A stretch of 64,000 bases of DNA from Rhizobium terricola. Lineage in GTDB: Bacteria; Pseudomonadota; Alphaproteobacteria; Rhizobiales; Rhizobiaceae. The position numbers were made by a program, and so were the translations under genes. The notes under the pieces are model-generated. The model was not told the DNA's origin, ran no database searches, and was given only the letters and a program-made list of their open reading frames with translations. The DNA is taken from assembly GCF_012927355.1 (NCBI RefSeq), contig NZ_JABBGK010000008.1, positions 60,058-124,057 on the forward strand, given 5' to 3'. Positions 43,942 through 52,867 of this stretch are shown here, piece by piece. Within the stretch, counting starts at the first letter, position 1. Every line of letters begins with the position of its first letter.

Positions 43942-45189
43942 ATGGCGCATCAGCCGGACCGCGTGGTCATCATCAATGACCGTTCGACCACCGTCGGGGG
44001 CGCATCGAACCTCGCCATCCTTTCGGCCGGCTTGCTCGAGAGCCGTGGCGTGAAGGTGACCTATGTCTCCGGCGACCATCCGGGGCCGCTGAAACCCGCG
44101 AACGACACCATCAACCTTGCCGGCACGCCCCTGACCCAGCAGGGCAGGCTCGCCGCCTTCTCGGGGGGCATCTATAATCAGAAGGCCTACGAGGTCCTCC
44201 ATGACCTGATAGCGGCCGAAGATACTCCCTCGACGATCTATCACGTCCACGGCTGGTCGAAGATCCTGTCACCCTCGATCTTCCGCGCTCTTTCCGACGT
44301 GCGTGAACGCACCATCCTTCACGCCCACGACTACTTTCTAGCCTGCCCGAACGGCGGCTTCGCCAATTACCGCACGCAGACGATCTGCGACCTGAAGCCC
44401 ATGTCGGCGCAGTGCCTGATGACCCAGTGCGACAAGCGCGGGTATCACGAAAAGCTGTGGCGGTCCGCGCGGCATTTCCTGCGCGAGCATTTCTATCCGA
44501 CCCACGACATGCCGGCGAACATCGTCGTCGTCCACGAACAGATGCGGGCGATCTTCGAACGATGCGGGATCAACATCGAGCACGTCGACACCATCCGCAA
44601 TCCGGCCGACCCTTTCGTCACCGAGGAACTGGCTCCCTGGACCCAGCGGACATTCTACTTCATCGGCCGGCTGGAACCGGAAAAGGGCTTCGAGGAGGCG
44701 GCCAAGGCGGCCCGACTGGCAAACGCCAGGCTGCACGTCATCGGCGACGGGGCAGGCCGTGCGATGCTCGAGCACGACTATCCCGAAATTCTCATCCACG
44801 GATGGCAGTCGCGGGAAGGTTTGCGCGCAATCGTCCGTGACGCCCGGGCGATCGTCATCTCGTCACGCGTGCCCGAACCGTTCGGGCTGGCGGCGATCGA
44901 AGCCATCGGCAGCGGCATACCGGTGATCATGCCGGACTCGGCCCTGCTTGCGGAGGAGATCGCCGCGCAGGGCTGCGGGCTGAATTTCAAGAACGGCAGC
45001 GTCGAGTCTCTGGCCGACGGTCTGCGACGCATGGCCTCCGACGACGAACTCATCCGAACCATGAGCTTGAACTGCCGGCATGAGGCATCCGGCCTCGCAC
45101 ACACGGCCAGCACCTGGATCGAGGCGTTGATCTCACTTTACGGCCGGATCCTCTCGGAAGCGAACCGCCCCGCAACACCCCACGCCTGA
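43942..45189 (+). CDS. Glycosyltransferase family 4
   Basis: GT-B glycosyltransferase of 415 aa. N-terminal features are VVIINDRSTTVGGASNLAILSAGLLESRGVKVTYVSGD and HVHGWSKILSPSIFRAL. The C-terminal nucleotide-sugar site includes YFIGRLEPEKGFEEAAKAA and the E-x7-E pattern in VPEPFGLAAIEAIGSGIPVIMPD. The ATG at 43942 was chosen, directly after the GT2 stop. It is cytosolic or peripheral to the inner membrane and is part of repeat-unit assembly. Confidence 0.9.
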   Translation: MAHQPDRVVIINDRSTTVGGASNLAILSAGLLESRGVKVTYVSGDHPGPLKPANDTINLAGTPLTQQGRLAAFSGGIYNQKAYEVLHDLIAAEDTPSTIYHVHGWSKILSPSIFRALSDVRERTILHAHDYFLACPNGGFANYRTQTICDLKPMSAQCLMTQCDKRGYHEKLWRSARHFLREHFYPTHDMPANIVVVHEQMRAIFERCGINIEHVDTIRNPADPFVTEELAPWTQRTFYFIGRLEPEKGFEEAAKAARLANARLHVIGDGAGRAMLEHDYPEILIHGWQSREGLRAIVRDARAIVISSRVPEPFGLAAIEAIGSGIPVIMPDSALLAEEIAAQGCGLNFKNGSVESLADGLRRMASDDELIRTMSLNCRHEASGLAHTASTWIEALISLYGRILSEANRPATPHA

Positions 45190-45522
45190 ATGCCTCTCTT
45201 TCAAATGCATGGACATGATCGAAACCCTCGCCCCGGAATGGCGCGGCGGTTGCGTGGCATGCCGGTCCGGCCGATGGACCTACGCCATTGTGACTAGCCG
45301 GATGCCGCCTTGATCAATTGAAAATTGCCGTCACGGCTGGCAGCGTCATGAGTGCAATAGAGGTGGAAAAGGCGAAACGGAACGACCGTGTCGACGTGGC
45401 TGCCGATGGAAAGAGCGGCATCCGGGCGCGAATCACCCGCCGTTGAAGACTGTCTCGGGATCGTCGCAAGGATGACCGATCCGTGGCCGGGCGGTCGCCC
45501 CAGCGCCGCGACGACTGGCGCC
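45190..45522. other. Intergenic stretch after the GT4 gene
   Basis: About 330 bp with no supported gene. Short open frames on both strands lack codon bias, ribosome-binding sites or family similarity. No clear terminator or repeat was found. Confidence 0.4.
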
Positions 45523-45627
45523 TCAACAGAATAAAAGGAATGCCACGATGCTCCAAACGGCGAGGCAGAACAGTATGATAAGCCAACGAAGGCTGTATTT
45601 CAGATGCCACCCAGACCGGCCAATCAT
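45523..45627 (-). CDS. Very small membrane protein (34 aa)
   Basis: A 34-residue frame beginning MIGRSGWHLKYSLRW and ending in one hydrophobic helix (LIILFCLAVWSIVAFLLFC). A strong purine-rich ribosome-binding site (GAGGAGAAGG) lies about 6 bp before the ATG, and the basic-then-hydrophobic layout is typical of small single-pass proteins. The same frame is open further upstream to 45765, but that part has no ribosome-binding site. No family is recognised. It sits on the minus strand between plus-strand GT4 and flippase genes. Confidence 0.5.
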   Translation of the reverse strand: MIGRSGWHLKYSLRWLIILFCLAVWSIVAFLLFC

Positions 45628-45795
45628 ACTTGACCTTCTCCTCATTCCCGCCGTTCGTCCCGCCGCCGCGCAGAGCCGGCTACTTTCTGCGCATGCGATA
45701 TTAGCGCGCAAATTCTGTCGAAAACAAAGCACGTTGAATATCAGGACCGGAATCGGCGGTCGCAAGGATGCGATCGGACGCCCGGAAGAGCTGCG

Positions 45796-47316
45796 ATGAG
45801 TACGATGTTTCGACGGCTGAATCAGCGCCTGCGAAAACTGCTTTCAGCCGTTTCCGCCCGCCTGCCGAAGCTCGTCAGCGACGGCATGTTCACCATCGCC
45901 GCCAAGGGCACGTCCCAGGTGGTGCAGCTTGCGATCTTCATTCTTGCCGCGCGCGTCCTGACCTCCGCCGAATTCGGGTTTTTCGCGTTCATCTCGGCCT
46001 TTTTGGTCATGCTGATCGTTCTGGCGGAAGGTGGCTGGGGGGAATTCCTGCTGAAGTCGCACGACACCGAGGCCGAACTGGACAAGATTGCCACCACAGC
46101 AATCGCCTCCGGTGGCATTGTGTCCGTGGCAACCTTGGTCGGAGCCGTTGTCATGACCCTCTGGCTTGCCGATCCCGTCCCCGGAAAGGTGCTGGGCATC
46201 TTCTCCGTTCTGATCTTCCTGTCTGCTCTTTCCACGATCTACGATGCCATTCTCGTCTCACGCGGCCGGTTGAGGACCCAGGCGATCATCCGCATTGCTG
46301 CCGAACTTTTCGGCCTCGTCTTCGTGGCTTTTGGCCTGTGGGCAGGGTGGAACATTTTCGCACTTTTCGCGGGACGGCTCGCCATGCAATCCATGACGCT
46401 CTTGGGCTCTGCCATTGCGGTGGGCTGGGTGCCACGATTGCGCATGACCCGTCCATTTCTCCGCGAGATCCTGGGCTTCTCGAGACATATTCTGGCGAAC
46501 CGGCTGATCTTCTTCCTGCGTTCCTACTCTGCCACACTCGCCGTCGGGAGTTTTCTCGGCCTGTCCGAAGCTGGTTACTATCGGGCCGCCGAGCGTATCG
46601 TCTCCGGCATCTCAGAGCTTGTGGCCGAGCCGGCACGCATGCTTTCCTGGGTCGTCTTTCGCCGTGCGCGCGAACGCAACCCCCGTGAAGCCGGCGATGA
46701 TGCGGCAATCATTGCCCGGGCGGCCAACACATTCCTCGTGCGCTTCATCGCGCTCGCCGCTCCGCTCTACCTCTGCCTTGCCCTTGCCTCCGGTGCGCTG
46801 GTGCATTTCGTGCTAGGCGAGACGTGGATGCCCGCGGCTGTGATCGTCAGCATCCTGGCCGTGCGTCAGATGCTGCTCATACCGTCGAGCATCATAGAGC
46901 CGCTGCTTTCGATGGTCGGTGAACTGAGGCGCCTTCCGCCGATTGCGCTCGCAAATGGCTCCGTGGCCATCCTGTTTATCGTCATGTTCGCCCCCTTCGG
47001 CCTGATACCGCTCGCTGTCGGGCAATGCCTGGTCGGTGCCTTCTGGCTGACGACCATGATCCGCCTGCAACAACGCTACGGCGGTCTCGATTGGATCGGC
47101 ATCACGCGGCGCAGCGGACCAACCTTCGTCGCCCTCGCGGCCATGCTGGCCGCGGATACCGCGATCGATTTCATCGCCCTGCCGGATCTGATGCCGAGCG
47201 CCTTCACAAGCGGCTTCGAGATCTTTGCAGGTGCGTTGGTCTACGTGGTGGTTCTCGTACTCTTCCACAGAATGGCGGTGGTGTCCGCCGCGCCGGCTTT
47301 CAGACAAAACAACTAA
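45796..47316 (+). CDS. Wzx-like polysaccharide flippase
   Basis: Integral membrane protein of 506 aa with about 12-14 hydrophobic segments, of the oligosaccharide flippase/MATE-like superfamily. The N-terminus KGTSQVVQLAIFILAARVLTSAEFGFFAFISAF and FLGLSEAGYYRAAERIVSGISELVAEPARMLSWVVF are typical of Wzx proteins. It should flip undecaprenyl-linked repeat units to the periplasmic side for the polymerase encoded at 32637. Length is normal. The methyltransferase gene follows after 52 bp. Confidence 0.88.
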   Translation: MSTMFRRLNQRLRKLLSAVSARLPKLVSDGMFTIAAKGTSQVVQLAIFILAARVLTSAEFGFFAFISAFLVMLIVLAEGGWGEFLLKSHDTEAELDKIATTAIASGGIVSVATLVGAVVMTLWLADPVPGKVLGIFSVLIFLSALSTIYDAILVSRGRLRTQAIIRIAAELFGLVFVAFGLWAGWNIFALFAGRLAMQSMTLLGSAIAVGWVPRLRMTRPFLREILGFSRHILANRLIFFLRSYSATLAVGSFLGLSEAGYYRAAERIVSGISELVAEPARMLSWVVFRRARERNPREAGDDAAIIARAANTFLVRFIALAAPLYLCLALASGALVHFVLGETWMPAAVIVSILAVRQMLLIPSSIIEPLLSMVGELRRLPPIALANGSVAILFIVMFAPFGLIPLAVGQCLVGAFWLTTMIRLQQRYGGLDWIGITRRSGPTFVALAAMLAADTAIDFIALPDLMPSAFTSGFEIFAGALVYVVVLVLFHRMAVVSAAPAFRQNN

Positions 47317-47368
47317 TGAGGCCCTCTGGCGACAGATGCTCGCAGACGGCCAGGAAAGGGGAACAGAC

Positions 47369-48184
47369 ATGGCAATGATGAGCTCCGAAGCGGCAAACTC
47401 GATCCGGACCCTCGCCCACGGGCTACGGCGGGGAATGGAACCGCTGCGCATTGCGGGCGGGCGGATGAAACTCCTGTCCCCCTTCCCGCCCCAGTTTTCC
47501 GGTGCCTATGCCACTTACGACCTCGCCGTTGCGGCGGGTAGGCCCGGCAGCAAGATCGGCTTCGACCACGAAGACCTGACGGACGTCGCATTCGAACGGA
47601 TGTGCGAAATCACGCCCTGGGACTATCCGGTCCTCTTCTGGCTGTCCCGCCTCCTGCCGGAGATCGACCTGCTGGTGGATGCCGGCGGTCACATGGGCAC
47701 GAAGTTCCGCGCCTTCCGCAAGCTGCTGCCGATCGAGTCGGAGGTCGACTGGGTGGTCTATGACGTCCCGGCGATCGTTCGGGCCGGCCGTCGCCGGGCG
47801 GAACTGGACGGTCTCGACAGACTGCGCTTCGTCGAGCGCATGGAGGACGCCGGGGCGCCCGACCTCTTCATCGGATCCGGCCTCCTGCAGTATCTGGATG
47901 TCCCGCTGACATCGCTCCTGTCGCGCCTTCCTGAGTTGCCGAAACACGTGATCCTCAACAAGGTCGCCCTTCGCCAGGGCCCGACGGTCTTCACGCTGCA
48001 ACGCTTCGAGGATGTCACCGTCCCCTACCAGATCCGCAACGATGCCGGCTTCATGGCGGAGCTGTCGAGGCTCGGCTACCAGATGATGGATCGCTGGACG
48101 ATACCGACCCTGTCGCACACGATTGAAACCCATCCCGAGCTCGGCGCCAGCGAGAGCACCGGCTTCTACTTCCGCCGGCCCTGA
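47369..48184 (+). CDS. Putative methyltransferase, TIGR04325 family
   Basis: Protein of 271 aa matching the TIGR04325 putative methyltransferase family, often found in polysaccharide loci. SAM-binding-like motifs are LLVDAGGHMGTKFRAF (about 105-120) and WVVYDVPAIVRAGRRRA, followed by APDLFIGSGLLQYLD. An upstream in-frame start would overlap the flippase gene by 92 bp, so the ATG at 47369 with GAAAGGGG upstream was chosen. It probably O-methylates a sugar of the exopolysaccharide; the substrate is unproven. Confidence 0.8.
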   Translation: MAMMSSEAANSIRTLAHGLRRGMEPLRIAGGRMKLLSPFPPQFSGAYATYDLAVAAGRPGSKIGFDHEDLTDVAFERMCEITPWDYPVLFWLSRLLPEIDLLVDAGGHMGTKFRAFRKLLPIESEVDWVVYDVPAIVRAGRRRAELDGLDRLRFVERMEDAGAPDLFIGSGLLQYLDVPLTSLLSRLPELPKHVILNKVALRQGPTVFTLQRFEDVTVPYQIRNDAGFMAELSRLGYQMMDRWTIPTLSHTIETHPELGASESTGFYFRRP

Positions 48185-48435
48185 ACCCGCAATGCACGGA
48201 TGATGTATCACGCGATCCTTGGCCGCGCCCCCGTCGCGGCCATTGCCTTGACGGCAAGCTGCTAGCCCTCCACGGCGAGATGCGAGTGTTGAAACCGAAA
48301 GCCGAGTCGCCCTCCGATTCCCATCACGGCATGCGACACCGGCGTCTGAACGAGTGAATGCCGTTCAGGGCGGGTGTTGATGGATCCTGATGGACGGGTG
48401 GAACCGTGGTGGCGGACGTCGTGGACCTGCTTGGC

Positions 48436-49110
48436 TCAGCGCTCATTCTGCGCAAAGAGCACCACGCCGACGGTCTTCACGATGATGCCGATATCGGTGA
48501 AGAACGAGGCCTTGTGGAAATAATCGACATCGAAACGCACGCGCTCCTCATATGTCGTGTCGGCGCGGCGCGAAACCTGCCAAAGCCCGGTAATACCGGG
48601 CATCATTGCAAGATAGCAGTTGATCTGCGGACCGTAGCGCTCGAGTTCATCCGCGATGATGGGTCGGGGGCCGACGATGCTCATCTCACCGCGCAACACA
48701 TTGAACAATTGAGGCAGTTCGTCGGCACTGGTCATGCGCAGGTACTTGCCCAGCCAATGCACGCGGGGATCTCCCTGCAGTTTCTGGGTCTGGGTCCATT
48801 CCTCCTGGCGCACGGGGTCGGTTGCAAGCAGATCCGCCAGCACCCTGTCCGCATCGCGGCGCATGGTGCGGAATTTCAGGCAATGAAAGGTCCGGCCATT
48901 CTGACCGACGCGCTTGTGGCGAAAAATGATCGGGCGGCCATCAACGAGCAACAGGGCCGCCGCGATCAAGATCAATGCGGGTGACAGGAAGAGAAGAGCC
49001 GAAAGAGAAAAGATGATGTCGAATGCGCGTTTTCCGCCACGGCTTCCGCTTCTCTTCACGGAAGAGACGTTGGAATGCCGCTGTGCGACATTTTCGGAAA
49101 ACAATGACAT
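48436..49110 (-). CDS. Undecaprenyl-phosphate sugar phosphotransferase (ExoY-like)
   Basis: Priming enzyme of 224 aa that transfers a hexose-1-phosphate to undecaprenyl phosphate and starts repeat-unit synthesis. It has a single membrane helix (~30-52, FDIIFSLSALLFLSPALILIAAALLL), the motif VGQNGRTFHCLKFRTM and the C-terminal PGITGLWQVSRRADTTYEERVRFDVDYF. Length matches rhizobial ExoY and lacks the N-terminal multi-span region of WbaP. The ATG at 49110 with GGAGG nine bases upstream was chosen over an in-frame start at 49164. Confidence 0.93.
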   Translation of the reverse strand: MSLFSENVAQRHSNVSSVKRSGSRGGKRAFDIIFSLSALLFLSPALILIAAALLLVDGRPIIFRHKRVGQNGRTFHCLKFRTMRRDADRVLADLLATDPVRQEEWTQTQKLQGDPRVHWLGKYLRMTSADELPQLFNVLRGEMSIVGPRPIIADELERYGPQINCYLAMMPGITGLWQVSRRADTTYEERVRFDVDYFHKASFFTDIGIIVKTVGVVLFAQNER

Positions 49111-49433
49111 TTCTTCACACCTCCAGCTATCGCCAAAGCTGCCTGTCAAAGTGCGACTATGCAATTGCCCCTGAGGGGCACCGCTTCGTCACATTGAGGT
49201 AGATGAGAACTCCCATTTTCGGCCGAGCGGACGTGGGATGAAAGGGACAAGGCAGGGACTGGCCCGACCATGCCATGCCAGCCTAGGGATTGAGGAGAGC
49301 GCCGCTGGAGGGAAGTTTCCGTCATCCAGGAGGGCTATGAACGGATGTTGGAATATGCGAGACGGCACGAAGCCGCCTCGCGAAAGATGTTCGTATGACT
49401 ATTCCAGAGGTTAGCTGGAAAGACCGTTCGCCG
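49111..49433. promoter_or_regulatory. Upstream region of the priming transferase gene with a palindrome
   Basis: No gene is seen in these ~320 bp. The perfect odd palindrome TGCCCCTGAGGGGCA (49166-49180) lies 56-70 bp before the ExoY-like start and is a candidate operator for this gene. Confidence 0.45.
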
Positions 49434-49667
49434 TCAGTTCAGGACGGTCCACTGCCGCGCAACGTCGTCGGCGCTTTTGGTGAGATGCACGTGCTCATCG
49501 ACGTGGTCGACCCAATCGAGCGGGATGAGATGATGCTTGCCATCCGGAGAGTCGGTCTTCGTCAGCTTGATGCGGCTCGACCCTTCGAGATGATCGACGG
49601 TGCCGACATGGGCGCCATCAAGCGCACGCACTTCCATGTGTTCACGAATCTGGTCAGCGGAAATCAT
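49434..49667 (-). CDS. DUF2171 domain protein
   Basis: Small protein of 77 aa matching DUF2171: MISADQIREHMEVRALDGAHVGTVDHLEGSSRIKLTK...HLIPLDWVDHVDEHVHLTKSADDVARQW. This is a PRC-barrel-like fold with unknown function, common as short proteins in Rhizobiales. It lies alone between the exopolysaccharide locus and ftsK. A GGAGAAA ribosome-binding site precedes the ATG. Confidence 0.85.
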   Translation of the reverse strand: MISADQIREHMEVRALDGAHVGTVDHLEGSSRIKLTKTDSPDGKHHLIPLDWVDHVDEHVHLTKSADDVARQWTVLN

Positions 49668-49878
49668 CTGATTTCTCCTTTTTCAGAATTTGCCTCGAAT
49701 TGCCCTTGGGCAAGGGACTAACTCCGGGCGACTGACTTGGTTCCTGAAAGGGGCGTGTTGAGCCGTGACGGGTATGGGTCGGGTATCTACCCGTCCAAAA
49801 ACGGCCTGGTCGGCGTGACCGCGCGAGAAGGTCGGCGCGACCGGAAAGCCCCGGGGGACCTGCCGGCCGCTTCGACGA

Positions 49879-52725
49879 CTATTCTTCTCCGCCGCCCTGC
49901 GACCGCGGGCCAAGGATCTCGCGCTTGCCGACATGGTTCGGCGCGCCGACGAGACCGTCCTGTTCCATGCGCTCGACCAGCGAAGCGGCACGGTTGTAGC
50001 CGATCGAAAGCCGGCGCTGGATGTAGGACGTCGAGCACTTCTTGTCCCGCTGAACGATCTTGACCGCCCGCTCATAGAGATCGTCGCCCTCGTCTTCGGC
50101 GCCCATCGCCGTATTGTCGAAGACGGCCGTGTCTTCGTCGTCCTCGCCGGCACCGTCCTCGGTGTCTTCGGTGACGCTGCCGAGATAGGCGGGCTGCCCT
50201 TGCGTCTTGAGATGCGCGACGACCTTCTCCACCTCGTGGTCGGAGACGAAGGGGCCGTGGACACGGGAAATACGGCCGCCGCCCACCATGTGCAGCATGT
50301 CTCCCTGGCCGAGCAGGTGTTCTGCGCCCTGCTCGCCGAGGATCGTCCGGCTGTCGATCTTGGAGGTCACCTGGAAGGAGATGCGAGTCGGGAAATTGGC
50401 CTTGATCGTGCCGGTAATGACATCAACCGAAGGACGCTGGGTCGCCATGATCAGGTGGATGCCGGCCGCGCGCGCCATCTGCGCCAGCCGCTGGATCGCG
50501 CCTTCGATCTCCTTGCCGGCGACCATCATCAGGTCGGCCATCTCGTCGACGATCACCACGATATAGGGCAGCGCCGTCAGGTCGAGTTCCTGGTCCTCGA
50601 ACGTCTGTTCTCCCGTCGCCCGGTCGAAACCGGAGGGCACGCTCAGCATGATCGTCTCGCCCTTGTCGCGAGCCTCCGCCACGCGGGCGTTGAAGCCGTC
50701 GATGTTGCGCACGCCGAGCCGCGACATCTTGCGATAACGCTCCTCCATCTCGCGCACGGCCCACTTCAACGCCAGAACCGCCTTCTTCGGATCGGTGACG
50801 ACGGGGGTCAGGAGATGCGGGATGCCGTCATAGACCGAGAGTTCGAGCATCTTCGGATCGACCATGATCAGGCGGCATTCCTCCGGCCGGAGGTGGTAGA
50901 TCAGGGACAGGATCATCGTATTGATCGCGACCGACTTGCCCGAACCGGTGGTGCCGGCGACGAGCAGGTGGGGCATCTTGGCGAGCTCCGCGATCACCGG
51001 TTCCCCGCCGATCGTCTTGCCGAGGCAGAGCGGCAGCCGATAGTCGGTGCCGACATAGCTGTGGCTCTCGATCAGTTCGCGCAGGAACACCGTTTCGCGT
51101 TCGACATTGGGAAGCTCGATACCGATGACATTGCGTCCGGGCACGACGGCAACACGCGCCGAGAGCGCCGACATAGAACGGGCGATGTCATCCGCGAGAT
51201 TGATGACGCGCGAGGACTTGACGCCCGGTGCCGGCTCGAATTCGTAGAGCGTGACGACAGGACCGGGGCGCACGTCGATGATGTCGCCCTTGACCCCGAA
51301 ATCCTCGAGAATGCTCTCAAGCAGGCCGGCGCTCTGTTCCAGCGCTTCCTGGCTCATCGGCCCCGCCAGCCGCGGCAGCGCCGACTGCAGCAAATCGACC
51401 GCGGGGAAGAGATAGTCTTCCGTCTGGACGAAAGAGAGCGGACCGAGCGAACGGCGCGCGGAATGTCCGTGAAAACTCGTCTCGACGGGGGCGGGCGTCT
51501 GCGGCAGGGCCACTGATGCAACCGGAGCCGGCTCGACTGCGGGAACCGGCCCATTGGCAACCGGAGCCGCTGCAAGATGAAGCTCCCCGGCGCTTGCGAC
51601 CGGCTCGCTCCTCAGAGGCGCCCTCATTTCAACTTGCCGGTAGAGATGCACCGTTGACGGTGCGGAAGACACCTGCGGCACCGTCGGCATGATCGGCGCG
51701 GCCGACACATCCGCCACGGGCTCGGGCGGAAGCGTCATTCGGATGACAGCTCCGACGACGGGTTTGACCGTCGCGACAGGCGTCGTAATCGGCGCCGGTC
51801 TCTCGATCCGCGGGGTTGGGACCGACGGTGCAATCGGCGTGGTTCGCGCAGCGCGCGATGCTGCATGAGCCGGCGCACTGTCCGACGCGCCAAGGCTCAT
51901 CATTTCCCAGAGCAGATGATCCGGAATGCCGGCAAACGGGCGGACGGGAGTGGTTTTCTGAGGCGTCACGGCGGCGGAAATCCTTTGTGCCGCCGCCAGC
52001 GGGCGCGTCGGGGAGGCTATGGCAGCAGACGCGGGGGCAACGACCTGCTCGATATGCGGGACCGACGGTGCCGCAGATGGAACCGCAACGGCAGGCGCGA
52101 TCGCAGACGGCGGCGTATTGACGGTCGGGCATACGGGTTCGTTGCGCGTAACTGTATGGGCGCCACGCGGCGGCACCCGGAGGGGGGCGCCGGTCCGCGG
52201 CGGCAGAACGAGGCCGGACGTGGCTTTCGATCCAGCGGCGGCAGGTGACGCCTCTCCCTGATGAAGCGCCTGTACGATCTGTCGCTGAAGATCGCCGACG
52301 GGCGAAGATGTGGCCTGACCGGGCGGCGTCCAAACCGGATTGCCGCGACCGATGATGTAGCTGCCGGCGCCGCCATGCGTCTCGCCAGCAACAGCCGCTG
52401 CGCCGCCTCCGCTGGAAGCGTCAGCCGCCGGCGGGACCTCTCCTGCCCCCTCGGTCTCGCGCTTTGCGTAGGTCGGACCCGGCGTGCGGGTGAAGCGCAC
52501 ATTCGGTCCGAGGATGAAGGCGCGCTGCCAGGTCGGCAGTTTTTCCGGATCCAGAATGACGGCATCCGTGACCGGCTGCGGCACCATCTCCTCATCCGCA
52601 CCCTGGGCGTGCGGATGCACCTGCGGCCCTCGAACCGTATACGGCGGCTCGCTGTCCTGGGCCATGGCGTCGGGATTGGAATTCGGAATACGGGAGGAGG
52701 GATTTTGCATGCTACGCGAGACCAT
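49879..52725 (-). CDS. ftsK: FtsK/SpoIIIE-type DNA translocase without membrane segments
   Basis: Protein of about 948 aa. The N-terminal ~430 residues are a Pro/Ala/Val-rich, low-complexity region with no hydrophobic membrane helices. The C-terminal half is the FtsK motor: [18 protein letters not shown] (Walker A, ~590), [30 protein letters not shown] and [14 protein letters not shown] (Walker B). The C-terminal gamma DNA-reading domain is [47 protein letters not shown]. The classical FtsK has four N-terminal helices, so this is probably a soluble paralogue. The start is uncertain: ATG at 52725, ATG at 52710 or GTG at 52740. Confidence 0.9.
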   Translation of the reverse strand: MVSRSMQNPSSRIPNSNPDAMAQDSEPPYTVRGPQVHPHAQGADEEMVPQPVTDAVILDPEKLPTWQRAFILGPNVRFTRTPGPTYAKRETEGAGEVPPAADASSGGGAAAVAGETHGGAGSYIIGRGNPVWTPPGQATSSPVGDLQRQIVQALHQGEASPAAAGSKATSGLVLPPRTGAPLRVPPRGAHTVTRNEPVCPTVNTPPSAIAPAVAVPSAAPSVPHIEQVVAPASAAIASPTRPLAAAQRISAAVTPQKTTPVRPFAGIPDHLLWEMMSLGASDSAPAHAASRAARTTPIAPSVPTPRIERPAPITTPVATVKPVVGAVIRMTLPPEPVADVSAAPIMPTVPQVSSAPSTVHLYRQVEMRAPLRSEPVASAGELHLAAAPVANGPVPAVEPAPVASVALPQTPAPVETSFHGHSARRSLGPLSFVQTEDYLFPAVDLLQSALPRLAGPMSQEALEQSAGLLESILEDFGVKGDIIDVRPGPVVTLYEFEPAPGVKSSRVINLADDIARSMSALSARVAVVPGRNVIGIELPNVERETVFLRELIESHSYVGTDYRLPLCLGKTIGGEPVIAELAKMPHLLVAGTTGSGKSVAINTMILSLIYHLRPEECRLIMVDPKMLELSVYDGIPHLLTPVVTDPKKAVLALKWAVREMEERYRKMSRLGVRNIDGFNARVAEARDKGETIMLSVPSGFDRATGEQTFEDQELDLTALPYIVVIVDEMADLMMVAGKEIEGAIQRLAQMARAAGIHLIMATQRPSVDVITGTIKANFPTRISFQVTSKIDSRTILGEQGAEHLLGQGDMLHMVGGGRISRVHGPFVSDHEVEKVVAHLKTQGQPAYLGSVTEDTEDGAGEDDEDTAVFDNTAMGAEDEGDDLYERAVKIVQRDKKCSTSYIQRRLSIGYNRAASLVERMEQDGLVGAPNHVGKREILGPRSQGGGEE

Positions 52726-52867
52726 CACACAAGCTGTCACACCAGTCTCGTTAATAGAAAGAAAACCTTAACCAGGTCTTGCCAAAGCCGCGATCGGCCC
52801 CTCCATTTCGAAAAATCTTAAGAACGGAGCGGGACGTTGTGGGGCCCTCTCGCGGTGTACCCGGAGG

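Noticed and set aside
45314..45610. A 98-codon minus-strand frame in the gap before the flippase
   Set aside because: It has no ribosome-binding site and no similarity, and it overlaps the better-supported 34-residue small membrane protein frame.
49933..51516. A 527-codon frame antisense to ftsK
   Set aside because: The FtsK motor motifs are on the minus strand. The plus-strand frame is compositionally biased with no domain.
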